Both the position numbers and the translations under genes were made by a program. Source: Rhizobiaceae bacterium (GTDB lineage: Bacteria > Pseudomonadota > Alphaproteobacteria > Rhizobiales > Rhizobiaceae). Taken from it: a stretch of 64,000 nt of DNA. The stretch lies in assembly GCA_023953905.1 (NCBI GenBank), contig JAMLJA010000019.1, positions 18,345 to 82,344 on the forward strand. Reading direction: 5' to 3'. Shown here piece after piece: positions 1-7,956 of the stretch. Position 1 is the stretch's first letter, and each line of letters begins with the position of its first letter. A model generated the notes under the pieces. It saw nothing but the letters and a program-made list of their open reading frames with translations. It made no database searches and had not been told where the DNA came from.

Positions 1-590
1 CGATCGCAACGGCGATAGCGCTGGTGCTTGGAACGCTGTGCGCGGCAGCCATATCCAGCTCGAAATTCTTTGGCCGTGAGGCGATTTCGCTGCTCGTCAT
101 CCTGCCCATCGCGCTGCCGGGCATCATCACCGGCATCTCGCTGCGCTCGGCGTTCTCGCTGATGGAGATACCTTTCTCCACATGGACGATCATGCTCGGG
201 CACGCCACCTTCTGCGTGGTCGTCGTGTACAACAATGCGGTGGCGCGATTCAGGCGTACTTCGGGTTCGATGATCGAGGCGTCGATGGATCTCGGAGCCA
301 AAGGCTTACAGACGTTTCGCCACGTGGTCCTGCCGAATATCGGCACAGCACTTGTCGCCGGCGGCATGCTGGCATTCGCGCTGTCCTTTGACGAAGTCAT
401 CGTCACGACCTTTACGGCAGGCCAGCAGCAGACGTTGCCGATCTGGATGCTGGAGGAACTCATCCGGCCGCGACAGCGCCCGGTCACCAATGTCGTGGCC
501 ATGGTCGTCGTGCTCGTCACTCTGCTGCCGATCCTGGCAGCCTATTACCTCACACGCGACGGCGACCAGATCGCCGGATCGGGAAAATGA
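1..590 (+). CDS. ABC transporter permease, polyamine/YdcV type (5' partial)
   Basis: This is the C-terminal ~195 residues of an inner-membrane permease of the spermidine/putrescine (PotC/YdcV) ABC family. The reading frame is open from base 3 and continues off the left edge, so the start is missing; full-length relatives are about 265 residues. It has several hydrophobic segments and an EAA loop (Glu codon at 276, ending in a Leu-Pro pair near 337) that contacts the ATPase. The gene 19 bp downstream is patD, and in E. coli ydcV directly precedes patD, which supports a polyamine or related cationic substrate. The substrate is inferred from this context only. Confidence 0.88.
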   Translation, partial: IATAIALVLGTLCAAAISSSKFFGREAISLLVILPIALPGIITGISLRSAFSLMEIPFSTWTIMLGHATFCVVVVYNNAVARFRRTSGSMIEASMDLGAKGLQTFRHVVLPNIGTALVAGGMLAFALSFDEVIVTTFTAGQQQTLPIWMLEELIRPRQRPVTNVVAMVVVLVTLLPILAAYYLTRDGDQIAGSGK

Positions 591-609
591 ATGCCCAGGG
601 AGCATCGCC

Positions 610-2034
610 ATGGATACTGAAATGCTGATTGGTTCGAAGTTCGAGGCCGGGACCGAGACTGAGGAAGCGATCCTCAATCCCAGGACGGGCGAAACGATCA
701 TGAACCTTCCCGAGGCCAGCCAGTCGCAGATCGAAGCGGCGGTCGCCGCCGCAGAAAAGGCCTTCGTCGGCTGGTCGCGCACCACGCCAGCCGAGCGCTC
801 CGGCTATCTCTTGAAAATCGCCGACGCCATCGAAAAGAATGCCGCGGAGCTTGCCCGGCTGGAGGCGCTCAATTGCGGCAAGCCGATCAATGCCGTTATC
901 AATGACGAGATCCCTGCAATCGTCGACTGTTATCGCTTCTTCGCGGGTGCCGTGCGGACGATGCCCGGAGCTGTGGCTGGCGAGTATCTCGCAGGTTTCA
1001 CCTCCATGATCAGGCGCGATCCGATTGGCCTGGTCGCGTCGATCGCGCCATGGAACTATCCACTGATGATGATGGCCTGGAAGCTCGCGCCGGCTATCGC
1101 GGGCGGCAACACCGTGGTGTTCAAACCATCGGAGCAGACGCCTCTGACCGCGCTCAAGCTTGGCCGGTTGCTTTCCGACATCCTGCCGGAGGGCGTGGTC
1201 AATATCGTGCTTGGCCGCGGTGAAAGCGTCGGCAATACGCTGATCAATCATCCGAAGATCAACATGATTTCCATCACCGGCGATGTCGCGACCGGCAAGA
1301 AGGTGCTGCAGGCGGCCGCGAAAAGCGTCAAGCGCACGCATCTTGAACTTGGCGGCAAGGCGCCGGTCATCGTTTTCGACGACGCCGATATCGACGCAGT
1401 CGTCTCTGGGCTCCGCGCGTTCGGCTATTACAATGCCGGTCAGGACTGCACCGCGGCCTGTCGCATCTATGCCGGCAAGAAGGTTTATGAAAAGCTGGTG
1501 GCGGATCTTTCGAGTGCCGTCTCGACAATCAGGTTCAATCAGGCTGACGACACCGAAAACGAGATCGGGCCTCTTATCTCCCGGCGCCAGCGGGACCGGG
1601 TCGCGTCGTTTGTCGAGCGCGCGGCGGAATTGAAGCATATCGAGATCACGACCGGCGGCAAGCCAGGCGAGGGCGGAGGGTTCTTTTACGAGCCGACCGT
1701 CGTTGCGGGAGCGTTGCAGGAAGACGAGATCGTGCGTCGTGAGGTCTTCGGACCGGTCGTCTCGGTCACGCGTTTCTCCGATGTCGACGAAGCGGTGACA
1801 TGGGCGAACGACAGCGACTACGGTCTGGCCTCCTCGGTGTGGACCCGGGACGTGGGCCGCGCGATGGCAACCGCTTCGCGCCTCCAATATGGCTGCACAT
1901 GGATCAACACGCATTTCATGCTGACCAACGAAATGCCGCATGGCGGTCTCAAGCAGTCGGGCTATGGCAAGGACATGTCTCTGTATGCGCTGGAGGACTA
2001 CACGGCCGTCAGGCACGTCATGGTGGCGCACTGA
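610..2034 (+). CDS. patD: Gamma-aminobutyraldehyde dehydrogenase
   Basis: NAD-dependent aldehyde dehydrogenase of 474 residues, the same length as E. coli PatD (YdcW) and recalled as highly similar along its whole length, including the segments NDEIPAIVD, TSMIRRDP, SIAPWNYPLMM and the C-terminal EDYTxVRHVM. It should oxidise 4-aminobutanal to 4-aminobutyrate in putrescine breakdown. The catalytic Cys280 lies in NAGQDCTAACR and the general base Glu246 in LELGGKAP. The ATG at 610 follows AGGGAG at a good distance; the frame is open further upstream but overlaps the permease gene and matches nothing. It probably forms an operon with the upstream polyamine-type transporter. Confidence 0.93.
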   Translation: MDTEMLIGSKFEAGTETEEAILNPRTGETIMNLPEASQSQIEAAVAAAEKAFVGWSRTTPAERSGYLLKIADAIEKNAAELARLEALNCGKPINAVINDEIPAIVDCYRFFAGAVRTMPGAVAGEYLAGFTSMIRRDPIGLVASIAPWNYPLMMMAWKLAPAIAGGNTVVFKPSEQTPLTALKLGRLLSDILPEGVVNIVLGRGESVGNTLINHPKINMISITGDVATGKKVLQAAAKSVKRTHLELGGKAPVIVFDDADIDAVVSGLRAFGYYNAGQDCTAACRIYAGKKVYEKLVADLSSAVSTIRFNQADDTENEIGPLISRRQRDRVASFVERAAELKHIEITTGGKPGEGGGFFYEPTVVAGALQEDEIVRREVFGPVVSVTRFSDVDEAVTWANDSDYGLASSVWTRDVGRAMATASRLQYGCTWINTHFMLTNEMPHGGLKQSGYGKDMSLYALEDYTAVRHVMVAH

Positions 2035-2079
2035 TCGAACGACCTTGAGCGAGCATCCGGCTTGCGGCAACCGCTGAAA

Positions 2080-2108
2080 CCTGCAATCTGGTAGGACCAG
2101 ATTGCAGG
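2080..2108 (+). repeat. Perfect 13-bp hairpin before the epimerase gene
   Basis: Arms at 2080-2092 and 2096-2108 are exact reverse complements separated by 3 bases (AGG). There is no T-run after it, so it is a poor intrinsic terminator. The right arm ends at the edge of the purine-rich ribosome binding site (AGGGAGGG, about 2106-2113) of the gene starting at 2120, so it could modulate translation or be a regulator-binding palindrome. Confidence 0.7.
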
Positions 2109-2119
2109 GAGGGCGGACT

Positions 2120-2974
2120 GTGAAAATTGGCTTCAACATGTTCCTGTGGACGACAAACGTCACGAGGGACCACGAAAACCTTCTGCGCGACATCAAGGCC
2201 ACTGGCTACGATGGCGTCGAGATTCCGATCTTTGACGGCATGCCGGACGACTACAAACGTCTGGGCGAGATGCTGGACGAGATCGGTCTGGAGCGCACCG
2301 CCGTGACGGCGATGGGCGATCCGGCGATGAACCTGATCGGCGATGATGCCGCGCGCAAGGCGGGCATCGCCTACATGAAATGGGCGCTGGATTGTACTGC
2401 CGCACTTGGCGCGGACAGGATCATGGGCCCGATGCACTCCACACTGGGTCATTTCAGCGGCGTGGGTCCGTCTGCAGCCGAGAAGGAGCGCTCGATCTCC
2501 TCGCAAAGGGCTATTGGCGATCATGCTGCAACGCGCGGGGTGAGGGTAGGTCTTGAGGCGCTCAATCGCTTCGAGTGCTACCTCCTCAACACGATGGCCG
2601 ACCTGGCCGAGCACATCGACGCGATCGGCCACCCTAACATAAAGGGCATGTACGACACGTTTCACGCCAATATCGAAGAGGCGGACCCGATTGGCGCCTA
2701 TGCGAAACATGTGAACACGTTCATCCATATTCACATCTCGGAAAACGACAGGGGCGTTCCCGGTCGCGGCCACATCCCGTGGGCGGAAACCTTCGCGGCC
2801 ATTCGCCAGAGTGGATATGACGACTGGCTGACAATCGAGGCGTTTGGTCGCGGGTTGAAGGATCTGGCTGCGGCGACGAAGGTATGGCGCGACTTCGCTG
2901 AAAGCCCTGAAGCCGTCTATCGCGAAGGATTTGCTCATATTCGCGATGGCTGGGCGAAGGCTGCCGTAGCGTGA
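2120..2974 (+). CDS. Ketose 3-epimerase (D-tagatose/D-psicose/L-ribulose 3-epimerase family)
   Basis: A 284-residue TIM-barrel enzyme of the xylose-isomerase-like superfamily. The four metal ligands of D-tagatose 3-epimerase (Glu, Asp, His, Glu) are present as Glu146, Asp179, His205 and Glu240, with the same spacing as the characterised Pseudomonas cichorii and Agrobacterium enzymes, and the substrate-contacting His182 and Arg211 also line up. It should therefore epimerise C3 of a free ketohexose or ketopentose with Mn or Co; the exact sugar cannot be read. The GTG at 2120 is chosen because it follows GGGAGGGCGG; a TTG 18 bases upstream lies inside the hairpin. It sits downstream of patD without other sugar genes. 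Confidence 0.85.
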   Translation: MKIGFNMFLWTTNVTRDHENLLRDIKATGYDGVEIPIFDGMPDDYKRLGEMLDEIGLERTAVTAMGDPAMNLIGDDAARKAGIAYMKWALDCTAALGADRIMGPMHSTLGHFSGVGPSAAEKERSISSQRAIGDHAATRGVRVGLEALNRFECYLLNTMADLAEHIDAIGHPNIKGMYDTFHANIEEADPIGAYAKHVNTFIHIHISENDRGVPGRGHIPWAETFAAIRQSGYDDWLTIEAFGRGLKDLAAATKVWRDFAESPEAVYREGFAHIRDGWAKAAVA

Positions 2975-3072
2975 GGTTACCTCAATGGTACCAAGTCACC
3001 TTCAGGTGTCTTCTTGATGCATGCTCTTTCGGTCGATATGTGAAATCTCCGCATATGGACCGAGATTGAGAC

Positions 3073-3639
3073 ATGACATTGAAGCTTCACACGATTATCT
3101 GCAGCACCCGTCCGGGTCGCGTCGGTCCCAAAGTGGGCGAATGGTTTCATGGCGTTGCTGCCGCGCATGGCGAGTTTGAGACGAAACTCGTTGATCTGGC
3201 TGATTTCAACCTGCCGATCTTCGATGAACCCAAGCATCCGCTGATGCAGCAATATCAGCATGAGCACACGAAGAAATGGGCCGCCAGCGTCGCATCTGCA
3301 GACGCTTTTGCCTTTGTAATGCCGGAATACGACTACTTTCCTCCGGCCTCCATGGTCAACGCGATCCAGTTCGTCGCACGTGAATGGCACTACAAGCCGG
3401 TGACACTCGTCAGCTATGGCGGTATTTCGGGCGGCTTGCGGTCCGCGCAGGCTGCAAAGCTGCTGATTACCGGCGTCAAGATGATGCCGATCGCGGAATC
3501 GGTACCCATTCCGATGGTCGCGCAATATCTGGGAGACGATGGTGTGTTCCGTCCGACCCAGATCATCGAGGACGGTGCACGGCTCGCGCTTGGCGAGCTT
3601 CATAAATGGGCCGCTGCCCTGAAGCCTATTCGCGGCTAG
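3073..3639 (+). CDS. NADPH-dependent FMN reductase family protein
   Basis: A 188-residue flavodoxin-fold protein. The N-terminal ICSTRPGRVGPKVGEWF is the phosphate-binding loop typical of the FMN_red family (ArsH, SsuE and azoreductase relatives), and the later MPEYDYFPPASMVNAI and VSYGGISGG segments match the isoalloxazine-binding region. It most likely reduces FMN or a quinone/azo-type acceptor with NAD(P)H in the cytoplasm. ATG at 3073 begins the conserved first strand. It stands alone, with 98 bp before it, and faces the fds operon. Physiological substrate unknown. Confidence 0.85.
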   Translation: MTLKLHTIICSTRPGRVGPKVGEWFHGVAAAHGEFETKLVDLADFNLPIFDEPKHPLMQQYQHEHTKKWAASVASADAFAFVMPEYDYFPPASMVNAIQFVAREWHYKPVTLVSYGGISGGLRSAQAAKLLITGVKMMPIAESVPIPMVAQYLGDDGVFRPTQIIEDGARLALGELHKWAAALKPIRG

Positions 3640-3666
3640 CTTCGCAAAGGTGGTGTCGCCTCGCGG

Positions 3667-4017
3667 TCAGCCCTGCGAGGCGGCAATATTGGATTTGGCC
3701 TCACCGGCTGCCGTACCTTCGCCACCAGGCGCGCCGGCATTCGCCTGCTCGGCACTGGCAATCGACGGCGGTGCGTCAGGCCGTCTTATGCCCGCCGCCG
3801 CTTCCCGGACAATCGGCAGAAACTCTTCGCCATCCGCATCGAATACTTCGAAGAAGTGTCGCCGCATGCGGGGTTCCCAGAACTTGTTGATATGTTCGGC
3901 CACCCCCGCCACCCCTTCCTCGTGAGGCTTGGACAGGAAGAACGTTCCAATCTGGTTTGCCATCCTGACGATCTTGGCAAGGCCGCTGGCCGCCGGGTTG
4001 TCCTCGTCATGCGACAT
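3667..4017 (-). CDS. fdsD: Formate dehydrogenase delta subunit
   Basis: A 116-residue small protein that ends the fds operon. The region IVRMANQIGTFFLSKPHEEG followed by HINKFWEPRMRRHFFEVF is the hallmark of FdsD, a non-redox subunit needed for active NAD-dependent formate dehydrogenase in relatives such as Rhodobacter and Cupriavidus. Start at 4017 (MSHDEDNP) is preferred over an in-frame ATG 60 bases upstream, because it lies just inside the end of fdhD, overlapping by 11 bp, as is usual for coupled genes. The C-terminal ~35 residues are Ala/Gly-rich and look disordered, longer than many FdsD proteins. Confidence 0.9.
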   Translation of the reverse strand: MSHDEDNPAASGLAKIVRMANQIGTFFLSKPHEEGVAGVAEHINKFWEPRMRRHFFEVFDADGEEFLPIVREAAAGIRRPDAPPSIASAEQANAGAPGGEGTAAGEAKSNIAASQG

Positions 4018-4843
4018 GGCGTTTGCCTCCCTGAACTGGTGCCGCGTCCTGTACGCGATGTGAATGGGTGAAAACATCGAACTCGTCGCCGCGCACCAGT
4101 GCGATCAGCGTCATGCCGGCCTCATCCGCGGTACGAATGGCGAGCGCGGTGGGAGCGGATACGGCGATGATGAACGACGCACCGATTGCCGCCGTCTTCT
4201 GAACCATCTCGACCGAAACACGGCTGGTCACGACCACCGCTCCGTCAGCGCCAGTGACGCGCGCACGTGCCAATGCGCCCGCCAGCTTGTCGAGTGCATT
4301 GTGCCTGCCAACATCCTCGCGAGCCGCGACAACGCCCTTGCCGGGAATGAAAAAGCCTGCCGCGTGAACAGCGCCCGTGGCGGCATGCATGGGCTGCTCG
4401 GCCGAAAGCATCCGAACAGCGTCAGCGATGTTGCACGGCGTGAGCGTCAGGCCGCGAGCTTCCACTGGGGCGACGCTCCGCATCGCTTCCTCGATGGATT
4501 CGATGCCGCAAAGCCCGCACCCGACAGGTCCGGCGAGGCGCCGTCGTCGCGCCTCGAAACGCGTGTTGGCTATGTCCTTGAGCCGGATCTGGATGTCGAT
4601 GCCCGCACCATGATCTTCGACATCAAACCCCTCGATCTCGTCCGGCGAGGCGACAATGCCCTCGGTAAGCGAGAAGCCCAGCGCAAAATCCTCGAAATTC
4701 GCCGGTGACGCCATCATGACGGCATGGGTGGTGCCGCCATAGGAAAGCGCGATAGGCGTTTCTTCCGGCACCATGCGTTCGGCATTCGCGTCGCCCGAAT
4801 CCCGATGCGCGAGACGAGAGACGGAGGCGATCGTCTTCGGCAA
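4007..4843 (-). CDS. fdhD: Formate dehydrogenase accessory sulfurtransferase FdhD
   Basis: A 278-residue FdhD, which passes sulfur from a cysteine desulfurase to the molybdenum cofactor so that formate dehydrogenase becomes active. The CGLCG motif carries the two functional cysteines, Cys109 and Cys112. Other conserved pieces are FALGFSLTEGI, the REDVGRHNALDK loop and the VTSRVSVEMVQKTA segment. It lies 8 bp downstream of fdsA and overlaps fdsD, in the standard fdsGBA-fdhD-fdsD order, so it serves the FdsA enzyme made from the same mRNA. Confidence 0.95.
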   Translation of the reverse strand: MPKTIASVSRLAHRDSGDANAERMVPEETPIALSYGGTTHAVMMASPANFEDFALGFSLTEGIVASPDEIEGFDVEDHGAGIDIQIRLKDIANTRFEARRRRLAGPVGCGLCGIESIEEAMRSVAPVEARGLTLTPCNIADAVRMLSAEQPMHAATGAVHAAGFFIPGKGVVAAREDVGRHNALDKLAGALARARVTGADGAVVVTSRVSVEMVQKTAAIGASFIIAVSAPTALAIRTADEAGMTLIALVRGDEFDVFTHSHRVQDAAPVQGGKRHVA

Positions 4844-4851
4844 AGGCTCGC

Positions 4852-7731
4852 CTACTCCGCTGCTTCGAGCTGACCAGAGATCCGGCGGCTGGCGCGCGAC
4901 AGCTCATCATACTCCTGCTGCCAAGCAGTGGGACCGTTCGACGGGGCCACCTGGACTGCGGTCACCTTGTATTCGGGGCAGTTGGTCGCCCAGTCGGAAA
5001 AATCCGTGGTGATGACATTGGCCTGTGTGTCGGGATGGTGGAACGTCGTATAGACCACACCCGGCGATACGCGGTCGGTGATCAGCGCCCGTAATGTCGT
5101 TTCTCCGGCGCGAGACGCCAGCTTGATCCAGTCACCGTCGCGAATGCCGCGCTGTTCCGCGTCGTGCGGGTGAATTTCCAGCCGGTCCTCAGCGTGCCAG
5201 ACCACGTTTTCTGTGCGCCGGGTCTGTGCGCCGACATTGTATTGCGACAGGATGCGGCCTGTGGTCAGCAGCAGCGGGAAGCGTGGCCCCGTCTTTTCGT
5301 CCGTTGCGACATACTCGGTCCGGATGAACTTGCCCTTGCCGCGCACGAAACCACCGACATGCATGATCGGCGTGCCTTCCGGGGCCTTTTCATTGCAGGG
5401 CCACTGCACAGAGCCCATTTTCTCAAGATACTCGTAAGACACGCCCGCAAAGCTTGGCGTGGTGGCTGCGATCTCGTCCATGATCTGCGACGGGTGCGTG
5501 TAACCCCAATTGAGGCCCATTGCCCGCGCCATCTCCTGGGTGACTTCCCAGTCGGCCAGGCCGTTCTTCGGTGACATTACCTTGCGGACGCGATTGATGC
5601 GCCGCTCAGCGTTGGTGAATGTACCGTCCTTTTCGAGGAAGGTCGAACCGGGCAGGAAAATGTGGGCGTAATTGGCCGTCTCATTCAGGAAAAGGTCGTG
5701 CACCACGACGCATTCCATGGCCGCGAGACCCGCCGAAACATGCTTGGTGTCGGGATCGGACTGGAGAATATCCTCGCCCTGCACATAAAGTCCCTTGAAC
5801 GTGCCTTCCACCGCCGCGTCCAGCATGTTGGGGATGCGCAGGCCGGGCTCGTTGTCGAGCTTCACACCCCACAGCTTCTCGAAAATGTCGCGCGTCTCGT
5901 CGCCCGATATGTGGCGGTAGCCGGGGAGTTCATGCGGAAATGAACCCATGTCGCAGGAGCCCTGGACATTGTTCTGGCCACGCAGCGGATTCACGCCGAC
6001 GCCGCGACGCCCGATATTGCCTGTCGCCATGGCAAGGTTGGCGATGGCCATGACCGTCGTCGAACCCTGACTGTGTTCGGTCACGCCAAGTCCGTAATAG
6101 ATCGCCGCATTGCCGCCGGTGGCGTAGAGCCGCGCCGCCTGCCGAATCAGTTCGGCGGGAACGTTCGACAGCTTTTCCACTTCTTCGGGACTGTTACGGT
6201 CCTCGGCCACGAAGGCCGCCCAATCCTCGAATTCCGACCAGTCGCAGCGCTCGCGGATGAACTGTTCGTTGAACAGCCCTTCCGTCACGATGACATGCGC
6301 GAGCGACGTAACCACGGCGACATTGGTGCCGGGCTTCAGCGGAAGATGGCAGGTCGCCTTGGCATGGACCGAATCCACCGTCTCGGTGACGCGCGGATCG
6401 AGCACGATCAACTTGGCGCCCTTGCGAATACGCTTCTTCATACGCGACGCGAAGACTGGATGGGCGGCCGACGGATTTGCGCCGATCACCATGATGACGT
6501 CTGAATCCTCGACCGAATCGAAATCCTGCGTACCCGCCGAGGTGCCGTAGGTCTGGCCCAGTCCGTATCCTGTAGGCGAGTGGCAGACGCGCGCGCAGGT
6601 GTCGACATTGTTGTTACCAAAGCCGGCGCGCACCAGTTTCTGAACGAGGTAGGTTTCCTCATTCGTGCAGCGCGACGAGGTTATGCCCCCGACCGCACCG
6701 CGCCCGTACTGGTACTGGATGCGCCTGAACTCGTTGGCCATATGGGCAAAGGCCTCGGACCAGCTCACCTCGCGCCACGGATCGGTGATCTTTTCCCGGA
6801 TCATCGGGTTGAGAATGCGTTCCTTGTGCGTGGCATAGCCATAGGCGAAGCGACCTTTTACGCAGGAATGACCGCGATTGGCTTTCCCGTCCTTAAAGGG
6901 CACCATGCGCACCAGTTCGTCACCGCGCATCTCGGCCTTGAACGAACAGCCGACGCCGCAATAGGCGCAGGTGGTCACAACCGAATGTTCCGGCTGGCCG
7001 ATTTCGATGACGCTCTTCTCCGTTAGCGTGGCCGTCGGACAAGCCTGCACGCAGGCGCCACAAGAGACACATTCGGAATCAAGAAAATGCTGATGCATGC
7101 CCGGCGAGACGCGGCTGCCGAAGCCCCGGCCCTCGATCGTCAGCGCGAATGTTCCCTGAACTTCCTCGCATGCCCGAACGCAGCGCGAGCAGACAATGCA
7201 CTTGGACGGGTCGTAGGTGAAATACGGATTGGTCTCGTCCTTCGGCATCCAGTTGAAATTCGCCACGCCGTCGGACTTGGCCTTGACGTGGTTCTCACCG
7301 TCATAGCCGTAGCGCACATCCCGCAGCCCAACCGCGCCCGCCATATCCTGCAACTCGCAATCGCCATTGGCAGCACATGTGAGGCAGTCGAGCGGATGGT
7401 CGGAGATATAGAGTTCCATCACGCCCTTGCGGATGGTCTTCAACCGGTCCGTCTGCGTCTTCACAACCATTCCCTGCGCGACCGGCGTGGTGCAGGACGA
7501 CGGCGTGCCGGCGCGGCCCTCGATCTCGACCAGGCAAAGCCGGCATGAACCGAAGGCATCGACCATATCGGTGGCGCACAATTTCGGGATGGCGATGCCC
7601 GCATCCATCGAGGCGCGCATGATGGAAGTACCCTCGGGCACAGACACTTCGAAGCCGTCAACCGTCAGGGTGACCATCTTTTCCGACTTGGAAGCCGGGG
7701 TGCCGTAGTCGATTTCGTGGATCAGACCCAT
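4852..7731 (-). CDS. fdsA: NAD-dependent formate dehydrogenase alpha (catalytic) subunit
   Basis: A 959-residue Mo/W-bis-MGD enzyme oxidising formate to CO2 in the cytoplasm. Order of domains: N-terminal [2Fe-2S] ferredoxin fold with cysteines near 52-80, an NADH-dehydrogenase-G-like segment with HPLDCLTC, two [4Fe-4S] ferredoxin motifs (CIVCSRCVRAC and CVSCGACVQAC, about 180-232), a further cluster CAYCGVGC, then the molybdopterin oxidoreductase core and the dinucleotide-binding C-terminus. The metal-binding Cys383 followed by His384 (ARVCHSP) marks it as a formate dehydrogenase with Cys, not selenocysteine. Electrons pass to FdsB/FdsG and NAD. The 120 bp between it and fdsB hold only the small DUF4287 gene. 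Confidence 0.97.
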   Translation of the reverse strand: MGLIHEIDYGTPASKSEKMVTLTVDGFEVSVPEGTSIMRASMDAGIAIPKLCATDMVDAFGSCRLCLVEIEGRAGTPSSCTTPVAQGMVVKTQTDRLKTIRKGVMELYISDHPLDCLTCAANGDCELQDMAGAVGLRDVRYGYDGENHVKAKSDGVANFNWMPKDETNPYFTYDPSKCIVCSRCVRACEEVQGTFALTIEGRGFGSRVSPGMHQHFLDSECVSCGACVQACPTATLTEKSVIEIGQPEHSVVTTCAYCGVGCSFKAEMRGDELVRMVPFKDGKANRGHSCVKGRFAYGYATHKERILNPMIREKITDPWREVSWSEAFAHMANEFRRIQYQYGRGAVGGITSSRCTNEETYLVQKLVRAGFGNNNVDTCARVCHSPTGYGLGQTYGTSAGTQDFDSVEDSDVIMVIGANPSAAHPVFASRMKKRIRKGAKLIVLDPRVTETVDSVHAKATCHLPLKPGTNVAVVTSLAHVIVTEGLFNEQFIRERCDWSEFEDWAAFVAEDRNSPEEVEKLSNVPAELIRQAARLYATGGNAAIYYGLGVTEHSQGSTTVMAIANLAMATGNIGRRGVGVNPLRGQNNVQGSCDMGSFPHELPGYRHISGDETRDIFEKLWGVKLDNEPGLRIPNMLDAAVEGTFKGLYVQGEDILQSDPDTKHVSAGLAAMECVVVHDLFLNETANYAHIFLPGSTFLEKDGTFTNAERRINRVRKVMSPKNGLADWEVTQEMARAMGLNWGYTHPSQIMDEIAATTPSFAGVSYEYLEKMGSVQWPCNEKAPEGTPIMHVGGFVRGKGKFIRTEYVATDEKTGPRFPLLLTTGRILSQYNVGAQTRRTENVVWHAEDRLEIHPHDAEQRGIRDGDWIKLASRAGETTLRALITDRVSPGVVYTTFHHPDTQANVITTDFSDWATNCPEYKVTAVQVAPSNGPTAWQQEYDELSRASRRISGQLEAAE

Positions 7732-7740
7732 GAAAGACTC

Positions 7741-7956
7741 CTAATCGTGCGATTTGCGTGCCAGCGCCTGCGCCACCAGCGCATTCGCGTGGCCGTGTCC
7801 AAGACCGTGATCGGCTTTCAGCCAGGTCACGATCTCCAAATGCTTCATGCCTGATTTCGCATCGATCAGGCCCATCCAATGCTCGATCGGCTTTCCGTAG
7901 GTCTTTTCGATCGACGGGAAATAGGATGCCGGGCCTTTGATCTTGGCGTCGCTCAC
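7741..7956 (-). CDS. DUF4287 domain protein inside the fds operon
   Basis: A 71-residue protein with the DUF4287 signature: SYFPSIEKTYGKPIEHW near the start and GLGHGHANALV near the end. The domain has no established function; small proteins of this type are widespread in Actinobacteria and Proteobacteria. The GTG at 7956 is chosen because its GTGA overlaps the fdsB stop codon by four bases, and the gene ends 9 bp before fdsA, so it is almost certainly translated from the fds mRNA. A longer frame is open upstream, but it lies within fdsB and shows no family resemblance. A role linked to formate dehydrogenase is inferred from position only. Confidence 0.85.
   Translation of the reverse strand: MSDAKIKGPASYFPSIEKTYGKPIEHWMGLIDAKSGMKHLEIVTWLKADHGLGHGHANALVAQALARKSHD

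Noticed and set aside
352..609. N-terminal extension of patD
   Set aside because: The extra residues overlap the permease gene in another frame and are not found in the family; ATG 610 has a ribosome binding site.
550..2202. Open frame of 550 codons antisense to patD
   Set aside because: Rich in Arg, His and Asp as expected of an antisense shadow; no motif and it crosses two genes and the hairpin.
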